Notes: a model not told the origin generated them from the letters alone. Numbered from the stretch's first letter, positions 1 to 11,804 are shown. The stretch: DNA of 64,000 nt from Dugong dugon (GCA_030035585.1 CM057471.1:97527819-97591818), one strand, 5' to 3'. Program-made: numbers and translations.

Positions 1-1462
1 GAGTTCGCACTGACATTGGTGGTCTAAAGGACAGTGTCCTTTCAACTTGTGAGCTCCGATCTAGCTCTGGGTAGCTCAGGGCAGCGAGAGAGAGTGCCAC
101 ACGCACAGCTGGTGTCAGAGACAACTAAGAAATGAGAAAGTGGGGATCTGATTAATCTTCACATTTTGGGAGGTGGATTTATGTTGATTCTTATCCACAA
201 AGAGTCAATTCCAACTCACCAAAGGGATTCTGGGTGAACAAAGAGTGAGACAAAAGTCAACTACAGTAGTAAAACCTATAGAAAGAAAACATCAAAACAC
301 TCCAGTACACCCACAAGGTTCGCTTCCACCTCCTGCACCAGAGAGCTACACACAGAAAATACATGTGGGCTTGTCAACTTCCAGTCATCAAGGGCATCTT
401 CACACTGCAAGATAATGTTTTCCATGTGGAATCAATCCAAGGCATATTTTAAAATAAAATCAGGCCTTTAATCAAGTGAGCTTTCTCTGAGTTTTCTTCC
501 GTGATCCAGCGCCAGCCATGACATGCCCCGCCCCCTTCCCTAGGGTAGGAGAGGAGGATCAGGTTAAAGGCATGGAAAACCCCCGCTGTGGACAACTGTC
601 TGCAGTAAAGGATGGTGAAGGACATTTACATGGACCTCATTTATTTCAACCTTTCCCCTACAAAGCTTTTTTTTTTTTAACATTGGAGGTAAATGACTTC
701 AGTTTAATTACAAAGCTGTCTCTGAAATCTAAATCCAATCAGCAAGCTACAGAATTTACAATCTTCTAAGATTGAAAGGCTTCTGAAAACAAATGTGTCT
801 TTTCTGGGAAACAGATTTCCTATTGATTTCATTGTCCTGTTTCACTTTCTGCCTCTTTTCAGACCTCTCCCTCACCCCTCTCCTCCTCCCATCTGTCACC
901 GAGTCCTGTCGATTCCCCCTCCTTGGACTGTCTCAAATCTGTTCACTTTGCAAAATCTTTCAACTCCTACCCAGGTTCAGAGCAACATCATTCTTCTGCT
1001 GGAAATACTGCAGGAGCGCCTGATTCGTCTGCCTCCTCACCCTCTCAGCCCCCAAGCCTTTTCCAAGCCCAGATCTGACTGCCTTGGTACACTGTTTAAA
1101 CCCCATGAAGGTTCCCCTAACCTCAAACTTAAAAGACCCTTAGGGAAAGGGCCCTCGCTTCCCCCTCTACTCCCTGCTCAGGCTGCTGCACTGTAGGTCT
1201 CCCTCTCCCATCTTACCATCTCGCAGCTCAGCATGTGCTCTTCTCTGCTTGGCTCTGCTCTTGACTCCCGTCACCCTGGGGCACACGCCCCGGGCACTTC
1301 CGGGTTAGACCCTCTGGGAATGGCTCTCACTGAGCCACCGTGGCACTTCCGGCCCCTCGCCCCAGCCTGCCTGGTGGAGGGTCGCTAGGTCTTCTCCCCC
1401 AACCCAGGTCTGCTCCATACTCTTGCATGCCCCACACTCTTTCATCATGCTGTCCTGTACCA
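1..1462. other. Intronic sequence, nothing recognised
   Basis: No exon, known repeat or RNA gene could be supported. Pyrimidine-rich tracts occur at about 840-910 and 1170-1260. Short open frames have no recognisable protein. Confidence 0.5.
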
Positions 1463-1617
1463 TGGAGCCCTGATGGCACAGTGGTTAAGAGTTTGGCTGC
1501 TAACTAAAAGGTCGGCAGTTCAACTCCACCAGCCGCTCCTTGGAAACCCTATGGGGCAGCTCTACTCTGTCCTATAGGGTCACCATGACTCGACAGCAAT
1601 GGGTTTGGTTTTTTTTG
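1463..1617 (+). mobile_element. AfroSINE type A, complete with target-site duplication
   Basis: Full type A body from 'tggagccctgatggcacagtgg' to a 'gggtttggtttttttt' tail. It is flanked by an exact 11-bp duplication, gtcctgtacca, at 1452-1462 and 1618-1628. The head has A- and B-box-like pol III motifs. Confidence 0.93.
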
Positions 1618-1628
1618 GTCCTGTACCA

Positions 1629-2045
1629 CAAAGGCTCAAAAGCTAAAACACATTTTTCAGGCTCATTTTCAGTAGGATTTGGATTCTAATGAGATGCACT
1701 CACGTGGGACTTGAATTCTGAGCTGAGTTAGGGGGCTAGTGGTGCCAAATTGGGCTCTGGAGCTCATTCTGCAGCGGCAACCTCCTGAAACCCACTTCTT
1801 GGTTGTGGCAAAGCAGCAACCCTTGGAGCCACTCATGAAGTGGTGGTTCACGGCCCAGTGTGTCCACTTCACGAATGGCCCCAACTCTGTCTACAACTGA
1901 ACCCTGATACAGCAGGTACTTGTCTTTCACTAGCACCAGATGGGAAAGGCACAGACACGTGACGTGGCCTGGTTCACACTGTGCACAAGTCACACTGAAT
2001 GGATTAAAAAAAAATCAGACATGGAAAACTAATGGGACTAAAGAA
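1629..2045. other. Intronic sequence, unclassified
   Basis: No exon found. Stretches such as 'cctgaaacccacttcttggttgtggc' look like an old LTR, but I cannot assign a family. Confidence 0.35.
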
Positions 2046-2046
2046 A

Positions 2047-2648
2047 AGCTATCAACTGAGGAATGGGCAAACAAAATGTAGCATATATATACAATGGAAT
2101 ATTACTCAGCCAGAAAGAGAAATGAAGTTCTGATACATGCTATCACATGGCTAAAACCTGAAAACATTATTCTGAGTGAAATAAGCAAAACAAAACAAAC
2201 AAAAAACCCACTGCCGTCGAGTTGATTTCAACTCATAGTGACCCTATAGTACATAGCAGAACTGCCCCACAGAGTTTCCAAGGAGTGGCTGGTGGATTCG
2301 AACTGCTGCCACCAGGGCTCCTGAGTGATATAAATCAGACACAAAAGCACAAATATTGTATAATCCCACTTATATGAAATACCTAGCATAGACAAATGCA
2401 CAGAGACAGAAAGTAGATTAGTGGTACTAGGAGCTGTAGAGAGGGGAGAATAGGGAGTTATTGCTGAAGGGGTACTATGTTTCTGTTTGGGCTGATGAAT
2501 AAGTTTTGGAAAAGGGTAGTGGTAATGGTAGCACAACATAGTGAATGTAATTAATGTCACTGAATTATACACTTAAAAGTGGTTAAAATGGTAAACTTTT
2601 TGTTACATACGTTTTACCACAATAAAATTCAAAAAGAGAGAGAAAAAT
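2047..2648 (+). mobile_element. Old L1, ORF2 C-terminal end / 3' UTR, interrupted by a SINE
   Basis: Contains the conserved L1 segment 'atacaatggaatattactcag', 'gaaaacattattctgagtg', 'acttatatgaaat' and an A-rich end near 2625-2648. A type A SINE interrupts it at about 2188-2326. Confidence 0.8.
2188..2326 (-). mobile_element. AfroSINE type A, inserted in L1
   Basis: Reverse-complement type A: an A-rich tail, then 'actgccgtcgagttgatttc', ending '...ccaccagggctcctga'. The flanks 'gtgaaataa' and 'gtgatataaa' look like a decayed duplication. Confidence 0.88.
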
Positions 2649-4011
2649 AAGCTGTTCTAGAATGCTTGATTCATCAATCAATCATAGATAAAAATCAAAG
2701 AAGCCACTGTTATTTGCACAAGTCTACTGTGGCTCTCTAAGAAAAACAATCTTCCAGAAGAAAAGCATTATGTTCCCAACTGGTCAAGAAAATTTGGCCC
2801 AGAGAGAAGAAACTGGAACCATCTGAGGATGTGTCCACTGTATAAAAATTAGTCTGGTGGGGCCAGCGAGGTGGAAAGACCACTGCAGCAGGGCCAGCGG
2901 CCCGGTTCAGCTCCACAGGGCTACTAACAGGTCCCAGGAGTCTTCAAGCAGCCTCTCAGGGACTCAGAGATAATAATGCCTATCTCTAAAAGCTGTCACG
3001 ATAGTTTGAAAAATTAAATGTGCTGTGTGAAAAAGCTCTTTGAAAAGTCTAATGCAAGGTACAGTGACCAGGCTTCTTCGCATCATTAATTTTCTCTTTG
3101 AGAGGCAGAATCTTACAGAGAAAGTCATTCATAGACACCAGCGCTGCTGCAGCTGAGGGAAGCAGCTCCCAACCCCTCACATCCAATCACACACAAGAAC
3201 CAACCAGCCAGACAGCTCTGTGGCTCCCTGGCCTTCACCCTCTACCAACCACACAAACTCCATTAACCTGCTGCTAAAGACAAGAAAGCACGGTCAGGCG
3301 TACAATACTTCCACGACACACACCTGAAACAATGCTTTGCAAAGCCTCCCCATGCCCCAAGTCACTGTGTGAGAAAAGAGAAACCTGCAAGTTCACTGAG
3401 GCTCCCTCAAGGAGGGTGAAGGTCACACAGGTGAAGTGACAAAGCCGTTTGAGGCAGGGCTTCGAACTGGTTCTTCCGGGTTCAGTCACCGCTGAGGAAG
3501 CGAAACCGGGACAGATCTGAACTTTTAAAAATTTGGGTGAACCGCAACAATAACCAGAAGGGAAAAACCACAAGTCAAAACCCTGCTAGAAACTTAATCT
3601 CGCTCTTAGAAAACAAGGGCAGTGTACGCGTTGCATAACAACCAAAATTGAGCAGAGCTGGAAACAGCAATGCACTACTCAAAAACGGCGGCTGACCGTA
3701 CCGCTTTGAATGCGTTGCTCCCCACAGTCCTGCCAATAATCCAATCTCGCGCATTAGGCTCCTTACGAGCGCACTACGCCTCTTCCGAGTCTCCCATTCC
3801 AGGGCTCTGAACTGCAATTTTCCCCATTCTGGTTACTGTTCCAGATCAACCAAATTGTAAAAATTTGGGTCTGTTCCAGTCTCGCTTCACCGGCCATGAC
3901 TGAACCGGTTCATACCAGTTCAAAGTCCTGGTCGGAAGAAAATCCTTTTGTCCTGAAGGGCAGTTCACCCTTTACCTTGCCCAAAAAATCTCCAAAACCA
4001 AACCAGTTTCT
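2649..4011. other. Intronic sequence with MIR-like pieces
   Basis: MIR-like traces occur at about 2935-3060 and 3400-3500 ('ggtcacacaggtgaagtgacaaagcc' then 'gggcttcgaactggttctt'). The rest (3060-3400, 3500-4011) shows no supported exon or element. Confidence 0.5.
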
Positions 4012-4183
4012 GACAAGGTGACCCCATGTGTAAAAGCACAGCCACTCCACAGGGTTTTCAAGGCTTTGACCTTTCAGAAGCAGATCACCAGACCTGTCTT
4101 CCGAGGTGCCTCTGAGTGAGTCTGAACCACCAACTTTTCAGTTAGCAACCCAGCGTTTAACCATTTGCACCACCCAGGCTGCC
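4012..4183 (-). mobile_element. AfroSINE type B
   Basis: Reverse-complement type B: 'gtgaccccatgtgt', 'gctttgacctttcagaagca', 'ttagcaacccagcgtttaac', 'tgcaccacccaggct'. Confidence 0.85.
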
Positions 4184-4347
4184 TCTACCTTGCCTGGCTG
4201 TCTCTGTCTATATAACCTTTTCTTTTTCTGGGCACAAAACAGTAAACAGATGAATGACCTCTCCTCTTCCACTCCTCTACCCAGTGATCTTTCTTACTTA
4301 CGTCAGTTGCTCCCCTTCAGGAATGATACAGGAACCATATTTCCACA

Positions 4348-5810
4348 GTCTTAGTCATCTAGTGCTGCCATAACAGAAATATCACAAGTGGATGGCTTTA
4401 ACAAGCTGAAGTTTATTCTCTCACAGTCTAGTAAGCTGTAAGTCCGAATTTGTGGTGCCAGCTCAAGGGGAAGGCTCTCTCTCGCTGTTGGCTCTGTGGG
4501 AAGGTCTTTGTCATCAATCTTTCCCAGTCAAGGAGCTTCTCAGTGCAGGAAACCCAGGTCCAAAGGACGTGCTCTGCTCCCAGTGCTGCTTTCTTGGTGG
4601 TATGAGGTCCCTGGTCTCTCTGCTTGCTTCTCTCTTTTATATTTCAAAAGAGACTGACTCACGATACCACCTGATCTTGTAGATTGAGTCCTGCCTCATT
4701 AACATTATAAAGGTAGGATTCACAACACATAGGAAAATCACATCAGATGACAAAATGGTGGACAATCACACAATACTGGGAATTGTGACCTAGCCAAGTT
4801 GACACACATTTTTTTTTTTTAAATAGGCATAGTGTAATTTATATAATTTAAAAAATAATTTTTTTTAAAAATATTTTATTGTACTTCAGCTGAAGGCTTA
4901 CAGAACAAATAGTTTCTCATGAAACAGTAGTACACATGTTGTTTTATGACATTGGTTAACAACCCCACAACATATTAACCCTCTAAATTCTCAACCTTTT
5001 TTTTTTCTTTTTTGGTGAAAATGCACATAGCCAAAGATACACCGTTTCAAAAATTTCTACATACACAGTTCAGTGACACTGACTACGCTCTTCCAATTGT
5101 GCTGTTATTCTCACTTAAGATGAAGGCTTACAGAACAAAATAGTTTCTCATTTAACAGTTACTACAAATGTTGCCCTATGACAATGGTTAACAATCTCAC
5201 AACACATCAACAATATCCTTACTCATCCTTGGGTTCCCTATCACCAGCTTCCTTGTCTCCTTCTGCCTTCTGGCCCTTGTCACTGGACTCCTGTACCTCG
5301 TTAGCCTCATTTGGTTTTACGGGGCTGTCCACTCCCAGGCTAACAGTGAACCTCGGAGGTAACTTCACCACTGAGCTAAAAGGGTGACTGGGGGCCATAC
5401 TCTCGAGGTTTCTCCAGTCTCCTTTAGGCCAGTAAATCTGGTCTTTTTTTTTTTTTTTTTGTGAGTTAGAATTATGCTCTACATCCTTCTCCAGCTCCGT
5501 CCAGAACCCTCTGTTGTGATCCTGGTCAGAGCAGTCAGTGGTGGTAGCCGGGCACCATCCACCTGTACTGGACTCAGTCCGGTGGAGGCCTTGGTAGCTG
5601 TGGACAATTAGTCCTTTGGACTAATCTTTTCCTCGCATCCTGTTCTCTTCATTCTCCCTTGTTCCCGAAGGGATGAGACCAGTGGAGTATCTTAGATGGC
5701 CGCTCACAGGCTTTTAAGACCCCAGACACTACTCACCAACGTAGAATATACAGCATTGTCTTTATAAGCTGTGACACACATTTTTGAGGGACACAATTCA
5801 ATCCATAACA
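4348..5810 (-). mobile_element. Solo LTR (MaLR-like) split by an L1
   Basis: LTR parts at 4348-4813 and 5772-5810 begin 'cttagtcatctagtgctgcc' and end 'gacacaattcaatccataac', like reversed ERVL-MaLR LTRs. The two parts join through the 14-bp duplication of the nested L1. No internal retroviral coding sequence was seen. Confidence 0.75.
4814..5771 (-). mobile_element. 5'-truncated afrotherian L1, 3' end, with two tail-like ends
   Basis: Target-site duplication tgacacacattttt at 4800-4813 and 5772-5785. The minus strand ends in an A-rich tail. The 3'-terminal motif, seen on the plus strand as 'gaaggcttacagaacaaa' then 'tagtttctca', occurs twice (near 4889 and 5121). Between the copies is a roughly 200-bp spacer with 'ggtgaaaatgcacatagcc'. 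Confidence 0.85.
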
Positions 5811-6296
5811 CATACCAACGAAATGTTACTCAAACAATTTTCTTTGTACCTTGCAGTGTTAATTTACATATTTTAACAAAGAAATAAAAAGCATAAATGT
5901 CAAAGCGTTAAGCTGCTGCAAGAAACCAGCCTAGCGAGAATGTCACAAACACAAATATTGAAAACGAAGTTGTTTCTTACTCTAACTGTTGGCAAGCAAA
6001 AATGAACACAATAGCACAAAGCTCCATGTTTCTTTAGACAAAGTTCTACGAAGAATTCTTCCGCCAAACCTTTCAGGTATTTTGTTATCTGTCAATCAGA
6101 AACTAGCAAGAAGGGATCCAAGAGCTTGGCAAGTTTTCAGACCTAAACTTACTAATCAGCCGTCTGACAACAAAGTAAAAGAATGAATTATACAACTCTG
6201 TGCCATCCTTAAGAGATAACACAGACCTTTACAAGTGATGCCTCATCAGCTTTTGCCAAAAGCTAACTAAATCCTGAAGATCTGCCTCTACTCAGA
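5811..6296. other. Intronic sequence, nothing recognised
   Basis: AT-rich, with no supported exon or repeat. Confidence 0.45.
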
Positions 6297-6765
6297 TTGA
6301 CAGACAGCTGCTATCGTGTCAACTCTGACTCATGGCAACCTTACATACAACAGAATGAAACACTGCCCAGACCTGCATCACCCTCATAATTGCCAGCATG
6401 TTTGAGTCCATCATTGCAGCCACTGTGCCAATCCACCTTACCAAGGGTCTCCCTTACCCTCATTGGCCTTCTGCTTCACCAGACATGATGTCCTCCTCCA
6501 GCAACTGATCCTTCCTGACAATGTGCCCAAAGCAAATGAGTCCAACAATGTTCTGTGGTGATCCATAAAGTGCTCATTGGCTATTTTTCAGTAGTAGTTC
6601 ACCAGGCCTTTCTTCCTAGATTGTCTTAGTCTGCAAGCTCTGCTGACATCTATCCACCATGGGTCACCCTGCTGGTATTTGAAGTACCAGTGACATAGCT
6701 TCCAGCGTCACAGCAACACAAAAGCCACCACAGACTGACAGATGGGTGGCGGTGTTTCTGTTTAG
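6297..6765 (-). mobile_element. RTE-tailed composite SINE
   Basis: The left part (about 6297-6545) is reversed RTE 3'-end sequence ('aacactgcccagacctgcatc', 'cagacatgatgtcctcctcc', 'tcctgacaatgtgcccaaag'). The right part is a SINE body ('tgatccataaagtgctcattggc', 'cctagattgtcttagtctgcaa') ending in 'gacagatgggtggcgg'. The same arrangement occurs at 60571-60930. Confidence 0.75.
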
Positions 6766-6829
6766 GTCCCTTAAAAACTTGTTTTATATGTACACACGTA
6801 ACATCTGTAAAGGAAAACACACTCACTCC

Positions 6830-7122
6830 TAACTTACTATCTCATTATCTGACATTTCACATTTACAATAGCAAAAAATCCACTATCTGACCATTTTGTG
6901 CATTAACGACGTACATCTGGCAGTAACGAATGCCGAGGTGCAAGGCAAGAGTAACACTGGCTTTGACAGTCATATGTCAACCTGGCTGGGCCATGATTCT
7001 TGATGGTTTGGCAGTTACTTAATGATATAGTCATCCTCCATTTTCACATAACACCAATTTTCACATAATGACCTGGTCTCTGGAACCTAACTGTGTCAAT
7101 AAGTGAGGAGTGGGTGTATAGT
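6830..7122 (+). repeat. Unclassified repeat R, copy 1
   Basis: Shares ordered blocks with 24054-24390: 'gacatttcac', 'gtgcattaacgacgta', 'tctggcagtaac', 'gccgaggtgcaaggcaagagt', 'ggccatgattct', 'tcatcctccattt', 'gataagtgaggagtgg' (some with small differences). I do not recognise the family. The middle looks LTR-like. Confidence 0.7.
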
Positions 7123-7129
7123 ATTTCAC

Positions 7130-7505
7130 TAGGTGGCTGTGTGAGGATTATTTATACATACACAATGTGGTGGCTTTAAAACATGGCCACAAGTTCTCTG
7201 ACACTTCCCCCAAAGGTTCTGGGGGAAGGTCCTTGTCTCTTTTCAGCTTTTGTTTCTTGGTTCCTTGGAGATCTCATATGGTGCAGCATCTACCTTCCCC
7301 TATCTGTGCTTGCTTGCTTGGTTGCCTGCTCAATCTGCTCGTTTATATTTCAGAAGAGTCTGATGCAAGACACACCCTACACTAATATTGCCTCATTGAC
7401 TGAACAAAGAAAACCCATTCCCAAATGGGATTATAACCACAGGTATAGGGGTTAGGATTTACAACACATATTTTGGGGGGATACAATTCAATCCATAACA
7501 ATCAT
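7130..7505 (-). mobile_element. MaLR/MLT1-like LTR
   Basis: Reversed LTR pattern: 'tcccaaatgggattataaccacaggta', 'ggatttacaacacatatttt', 'gatacaattcaatccataaca'. Related to the copy at 49590-49950. Confidence 0.7.
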
Positions 7506-7650
7506 TAAAATCATAATACTGAGTATCTATGGGGCAAGAGAAAAGAAGAGAAGCGACTGAGGACCTCAACTTTATATATAATGATTTTAAGTAAATATCT
7601 GAGTGAGGAGCACAGTTGTTAACTAATTATTCTGACCTCTCTGTATGCCC

Positions 7651-7790
7651 AGAGCCCTGGTGGCACAGTGATAAAGAACTCAGCTGTTAGCCAAAAGGTC
7701 AGCAGTTTGCTCCTTGGAAATCCCATGGGGCAGTTCTACTCTGTCCTATAGGCTCGCTATGAGTCAAAATTGACTTGATGGCAACAGGTT
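7651..7790 (+). mobile_element. AfroSINE type A
   Basis: 'agagccctggtggcacagtg' through 'gatggcaacaggttta', with a short internal deletion in the B-box region ('gtcagcagtttgctccttgg'). Confidence 0.88.
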
Positions 7791-8272
7791 TATAGGTGTA
7801 CGCCCAGCTATTCCATACTAAAATGGTTCCAGGTCTCTTTACATCACCACAGCATGGCTATCAAGAAGCTCACGTGATGTTTCACTGGTCCATCCATTCC
7901 AGGTGGCATGTGAAGGGAATCTAAGCAAACCACTCACAGTATTGAGGACATCAGGACACGTCTATATTTATGTTCTGGGGGAGCTGGCAATCTGGGGTGA
8001 GGGGGAGGGGGAGGACATAATCCGTAAGTTTCCAGCCTGGCATATCTTCTGAAAATTTTCAAGGGTTCCAATAAACATGGGTCAAGATGAAAAAAATTAT
8101 CTTAGGAAACAAGTATTATGTTGATTACTTTGCACTGGCATTTCCAAAATACTTTTAAATAGATTATCTCTCTTAATTATCATGTCTTTTACTTTCTAAA
8201 TCATTTCACTGAGGAAGGGTCAAAAATATGAAAACCCTAATAATGCATTTTTATTTTTAAAAGTTTAGAAGT
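7791..8272. other. Intronic sequence, nothing recognised
   Basis: No supported exon. A purine/G-rich tract lies at 7990-8010. Confidence 0.45.
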
Positions 8273-8274
8273 AG

Positions 8275-8490
8275 AATACTATAAGACAGTTGATCTCAGC
8301 TTCACCGCCATTATCTGGAAACCTAGAAAAAATTGTGCGTGCGTGTGTGTGATCTTTTAAAAAATTATATATTCTCTGAAGCCCAGTCCCCAGAAATTCT
8401 GATTCAGTGTTTTAAAAATCTGTATTTTTCATAAGCTCCCAGGTGATTGTGATGTGCAGCCAGTCTGGGACTGACTGCTGTGAAGTAACC
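8275..8490 (+). mobile_element. MER5-like hAT DNA element
   Basis: 'tctgaagcccagtccccagaaattctgattca', then 'gctcccaggtgattgtgatg', the standard hAT-Charlie MER5 3' half. Confidence 0.6.
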
Positions 8491-8596
8491 TCCATGACAA
8501 ATACATTCCAATACTCCCAATGTGGCACACACACAGTCAATCTGATAAACTGAGAATTGTGCATCACAGAACACTAGCAAGCAACAGAAGCTGTTT

Positions 8597-9392
8597 GGGG
8601 TTGAACTGTATCCCCAAAAAAGATATGTCAAAATTCTTTGCTGTTGTTGTTAGCTGCTGCTGAGTCAGCCCTCAACTTAATGGAGATGCAACAAAACACT
8701 GCCCAGGCCTGCACCATCCCCATGATGGGCTGGGGATCAGACCATTGTGATCCATGGGTTTTCATTAGCTGATTTTCAAAAGGAGATCGTCAGGCCTTTA
8801 TTCCTAGTCTGTCTTAGTCTGTTAGCTCCCTTGAAACCTGTTCAGTAGCACAGCAACAGCCAAGCCTCCAGTGACAGACAGGTGGTAGCTGTGCATGAGG
8901 AGCACTGGCTGGGAATCGAACCTGAGTCTCCCTTACGGAGGAGGAGAATTCTACCACTGAACCACTACTGCCCTCCGCTGAAGTCTTAACCGCTGGTATT
9001 TGTGAACATGACCTTATTTAGAAACAGGTCTTTACAGATGCAATTGCTTAACATGGGGTCATACTGGAATAGGGTAGACCTTGATCCAATATGATCAGTG
9101 TTCTTATAAAAAGAGAGGAGACAGACACACAAGGAGAATAGCATGTGATGACACAGAGAGACACAGAGGAAAGATGGCTATGTGAAGACAGAGGCAGAGA
9201 CAGGAGTGATGCTCCGTGAGGCTGTGGCCACCAGAAACGGGAAGAGGCAGGGAAGGATGCTCCCCACCCACCCCCAGGCTTCAGACACCTTGACTTCGGA
9301 CTTCTGGCCAAAGAGAGAATACACTTCTGTTGTTTGCAGGCACCTGGTTTATGGGAATTTGCTACTGCAGCCCTAGTAAACTAGTACAGATG
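8597..9392 (+). mobile_element. MLT1-like LTR interrupted by a SINE
   Basis: Forward LTR: 'ggttgaactgtatccccaaaa', resuming at about 8979 'gaagtcttaaccgctggtat', then 'ttatttagaaacaggtcttt' and 'ctactgcagccctagtaaactagtaca'. No internal coding region. Confidence 0.75.
8637..8978 (-). mobile_element. Type C SINE (tRNA-Gly head, RTE tail)
   Basis: It begins with (GTT)n and RTE 3'-end sequence and ends in a reversed tRNA-Gly-like head ('gaggagaattctaccactga', 'accactactgcc'). Confidence 0.82.
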
Positions 9393-9604
9393 TACTAAGC
9401 AAAACCAGTCAAATCAGAATGTAATCTCATCTTCCATTACCTAATTCTGACGCCCTTGCTTCTGAATCTTCTAGATATAAAGGGGGAAAAGGCATCAAGG
9501 AACAGAACAAGAGCACGCCTCTGCCCAAGGCCCCACAGAACATGAGTCTATAATTCAGGGGCCAAAACCCAGCTTTTTACCAGCGTTCTGCCATCCTTCA
9601 TCCA
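9393..9604. other. Intronic sequence, nothing firm
   Basis: A MIR-like trace ('gcccaaggccccacagaaca') is the only hint. Confidence 0.4.
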
Positions 9605-10062
9605 AAGCTGTCCTGTCCAATAAGGTAGCCACTAGCCAATGATGAAGTCAAGAGACAAACCCACCACACTACCACCTCTCAGTCCCAGTTTCTTCCATGT
9701 AGAGCCAGAGTTAGGAATAACTGTCCTTTTATAGAAGCCCTGGTGGCTCAGTGGTTAAGAGCTACAGCTGCTAACCAAAAGGATCAAATCCACCAGCCGC
9801 TCCTTGGAAACCCTAGGGGGCAGTTCTACTCTGTCCTATAGGGTCCCTATGAGTCAGAATCAACTCGTTGGCAATGTTTTTTTTGGGGGGGGGGCCATAT
9901 TTGGCTATCTGAATTTAAATTAGTTACTTAAAAAAAAAATTAAAAAGTCAGCTCCTCAGTCTCACTAGCCACAATTCAGGTACCCAGTAGCCCCACACGC
10001 GACTAGTGGCACAGCACAGATACACAACATTTTCACCATCACAGAAAAGTCTATGGGTCAGG
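9605..10062 (+). mobile_element. hAT-type MITE, interrupted by a SINE
   Basis: 'gtcctgtccaataaggtagcc' 'actagcc' at 9610-9637 and, after the SINE, 'ccatatttggctatctgaat' and 'tagccacaattcaggtaccc', a common short hAT-derived element. Confidence 0.55.
9733..9893 (+). mobile_element. AfroSINE type A
   Basis: 'tagaagccctggtggctcag' to 'ttggcaatg', followed by T and G runs (9876-9893). The B box is partly deleted. Confidence 0.88.
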
Positions 10063-10188
10063 GCTGACCCAAAGCGTTTATTACATTAGAAGGCATCTGT
10101 TTACCACATTTTCCCCTGGTATGCGTGGTTTTCAAGCTTTATCCAGGCCCCCACTTTAGGGACACAATACTCTTGCTTCAGTAACAGG

Positions 10189-10390
10189 AGTCCCTGAGCA
10201 GCACAAAGAATTACACACTCGGCTGCTAACTGAAAGGCTGGCAGTTCGAGTCCATCCAGAGGCACCTCAGAAGAAAGGCCTGGAGATCTGCTTCCAAAAG
10301 GTGACAGCCTTGAAAACTCCACAGAGCAGTTCTGCTATGCACACATGGGGTCACAGTGAGTCAGAATCGACTCCACAGCAACTTATGGTG
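10189..10390 (+). mobile_element. AfroSINE type B
   Basis: 'gtccctgagcagcacaaaga', 'gctggcagttcgagtccatcc', 'gcacctcagaagaaaggcct', 'atggggtcacagtgagtca'. Confidence 0.88.
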
Positions 10391-11064
10391 GCTTGAATAA
10401 CAGTGACTGCCCGAGACAGCAGACAATGGCAGAGGCAAGGGGAACCTCAATCTTTAAATCATGTCAGATTTGCAAACCACTCTCCCTCACAGATCTCGAC
10501 ATCCTCACCCCTCCCACAGTTGAGAATCACTATTAGATCACCAGATGACTCTTTAAAATTGTAAAAAAAGAGCCTCATTCTGATTCAAACTACAAATTTT
10601 AACCTTCTAAGGAAAAAAAAAGATTATGTAGAGACAAGTAACGAGGTGACAGACCAGCCCTACTTCTCTGGGAACTGCCTGGATATACTGAAAGAATCAG
10701 ATACTTGTCACCTGAGAATTTGGAACTGGGACTAAAAAAGAGCAAGTTGGAATACAGTTGTCTTTTGAAGCAAAGAGGTATAAAAATGTTTTAAGTTTCT
10801 AAAGTGAAAAATGTTAATGAATACAAAAGCGGAGGGAGTAGTGTAATGATCCCCCCCTCGCACCTATCACCCAGCTTCAACAACGCTCAGCTCAGCTCCA
10901 GTGTGTTTTCCCCTCTGCCCCCAGCATGTTATTCTGAAGGATGGAGAGGTCTGGAGACACCACTGCTGCCCGTCAGGTGGGTGGGCAGCAGAGAAGCTGT
11001 GTCTGCAACCAAAGGGAAGACGGGGCCGGACACACAGACGGAGACTGTCCTGGAGCTGCTCGGG
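10391..11064. other. Intronic sequence, nothing recognised
   Basis: No supported exon or repeat. Short open frames near 10804-11109 have no recognisable protein. Confidence 0.45.
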
Positions 11065-11210
11065 ATCTAGGTGACAGTTACTAACAACTCTGAGCCTCAG
11101 TTTCCTCACCTGTTAAGGCAGTTGAGAGAAACACGTGAAATAATCCTTGTGAAATGCTTAGCTCGATGTCTGGCTAAGCGGACTCAATAGACATGAGCTC
11201 TCGTCATTCC
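11065..11210 (+). mobile_element. MIR SINE
   Basis: 'gagcctcagtttcctcacctgtta', then 'aatccttgtgaaatgcttagc', the conserved MIR core. Confidence 0.75.
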
Positions 11211-11374
11211 TGTGGTAACTGTACTTACTGCTCTGCTCATTGCCCAGCTGCACTGTTTGCCCACGTGTTCTAATAGCTACCCAATGTCCACCTAATCCTT
11301 TCAAAGCTACCACAACTTGGTTTCAGTTTGAGAGAAAAAAAGGATCCGTACCAAAAAAAAAAAAATCATACTAT

Positions 11375-11556
11375 CATTACTCCTATGGTCGGTTAAGTGC
11401 TAGGCTACTAACCAAAAGTTGGCAGTTTCAACCCACCCAGCAGCTCCACAAGAGAAAGATTATAGCCTAGAAAACCCTATGGGGTCATTGTCCTCTGTCA
11501 CATGGGGTCTCTATTAGTCAGAATCAACTCTATGGCACCCAACAACACCTACTGCT
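11375..11556 (+). mobile_element. AfroSINE, diverged, with RTE-like end
   Basis: 'tcggttaagtgctaggctac', 'aaaccctatggggtcattgt', 'tggcacccaacaacacc'. 5'-truncated or diverged. Confidence 0.7.
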
Positions 11557-11802
11557 ACTGGGGTTACTACCACCTCTGCTACTATCGCTATTACTACTAC
11601 AGTGATCATGGCTGATTTTTCAGACGTAGATCACTAGGTCTTTCTTCCAACATGCTTTTGGGTGGACTCAAACCGCCAACCTCTCAGCGGCCAAGCATGC
11701 GTTAACCATTTGCACCACCCAGGGATTCCTACTCGTATTACTATTACTGCTGCTGCTGTTACTACTAGTATTGCTGCTGTTACTACTACTACGACTAGCT
11801 GT
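11550..11802. repeat. (ACT)n/(CTG)n trinucleotide array split by a SINE
   Basis: Interrupted trinucleotide runs at 11550-11600 ('ctgctactggggttactacc') and 11737-11802 ('attactgctgctgctgttac'), separated by a type B SINE. Confidence 0.8.
11601..11735 (-). mobile_element. AfroSINE type B inside a microsatellite
   Basis: Reverse type B head: 'atggctgatttttcagacgt', 'gtggactcaaaccgccaacc', 'tttgcaccacccagggattc'. Confidence 0.82.
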
Positions 11803-11804
11803 AA

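Noticed and set aside
11550-11802. CRISPR-like array
   Set aside because: Plain trinucleotide microsatellite in a mammalian intron, with no repeat-spacer structure.
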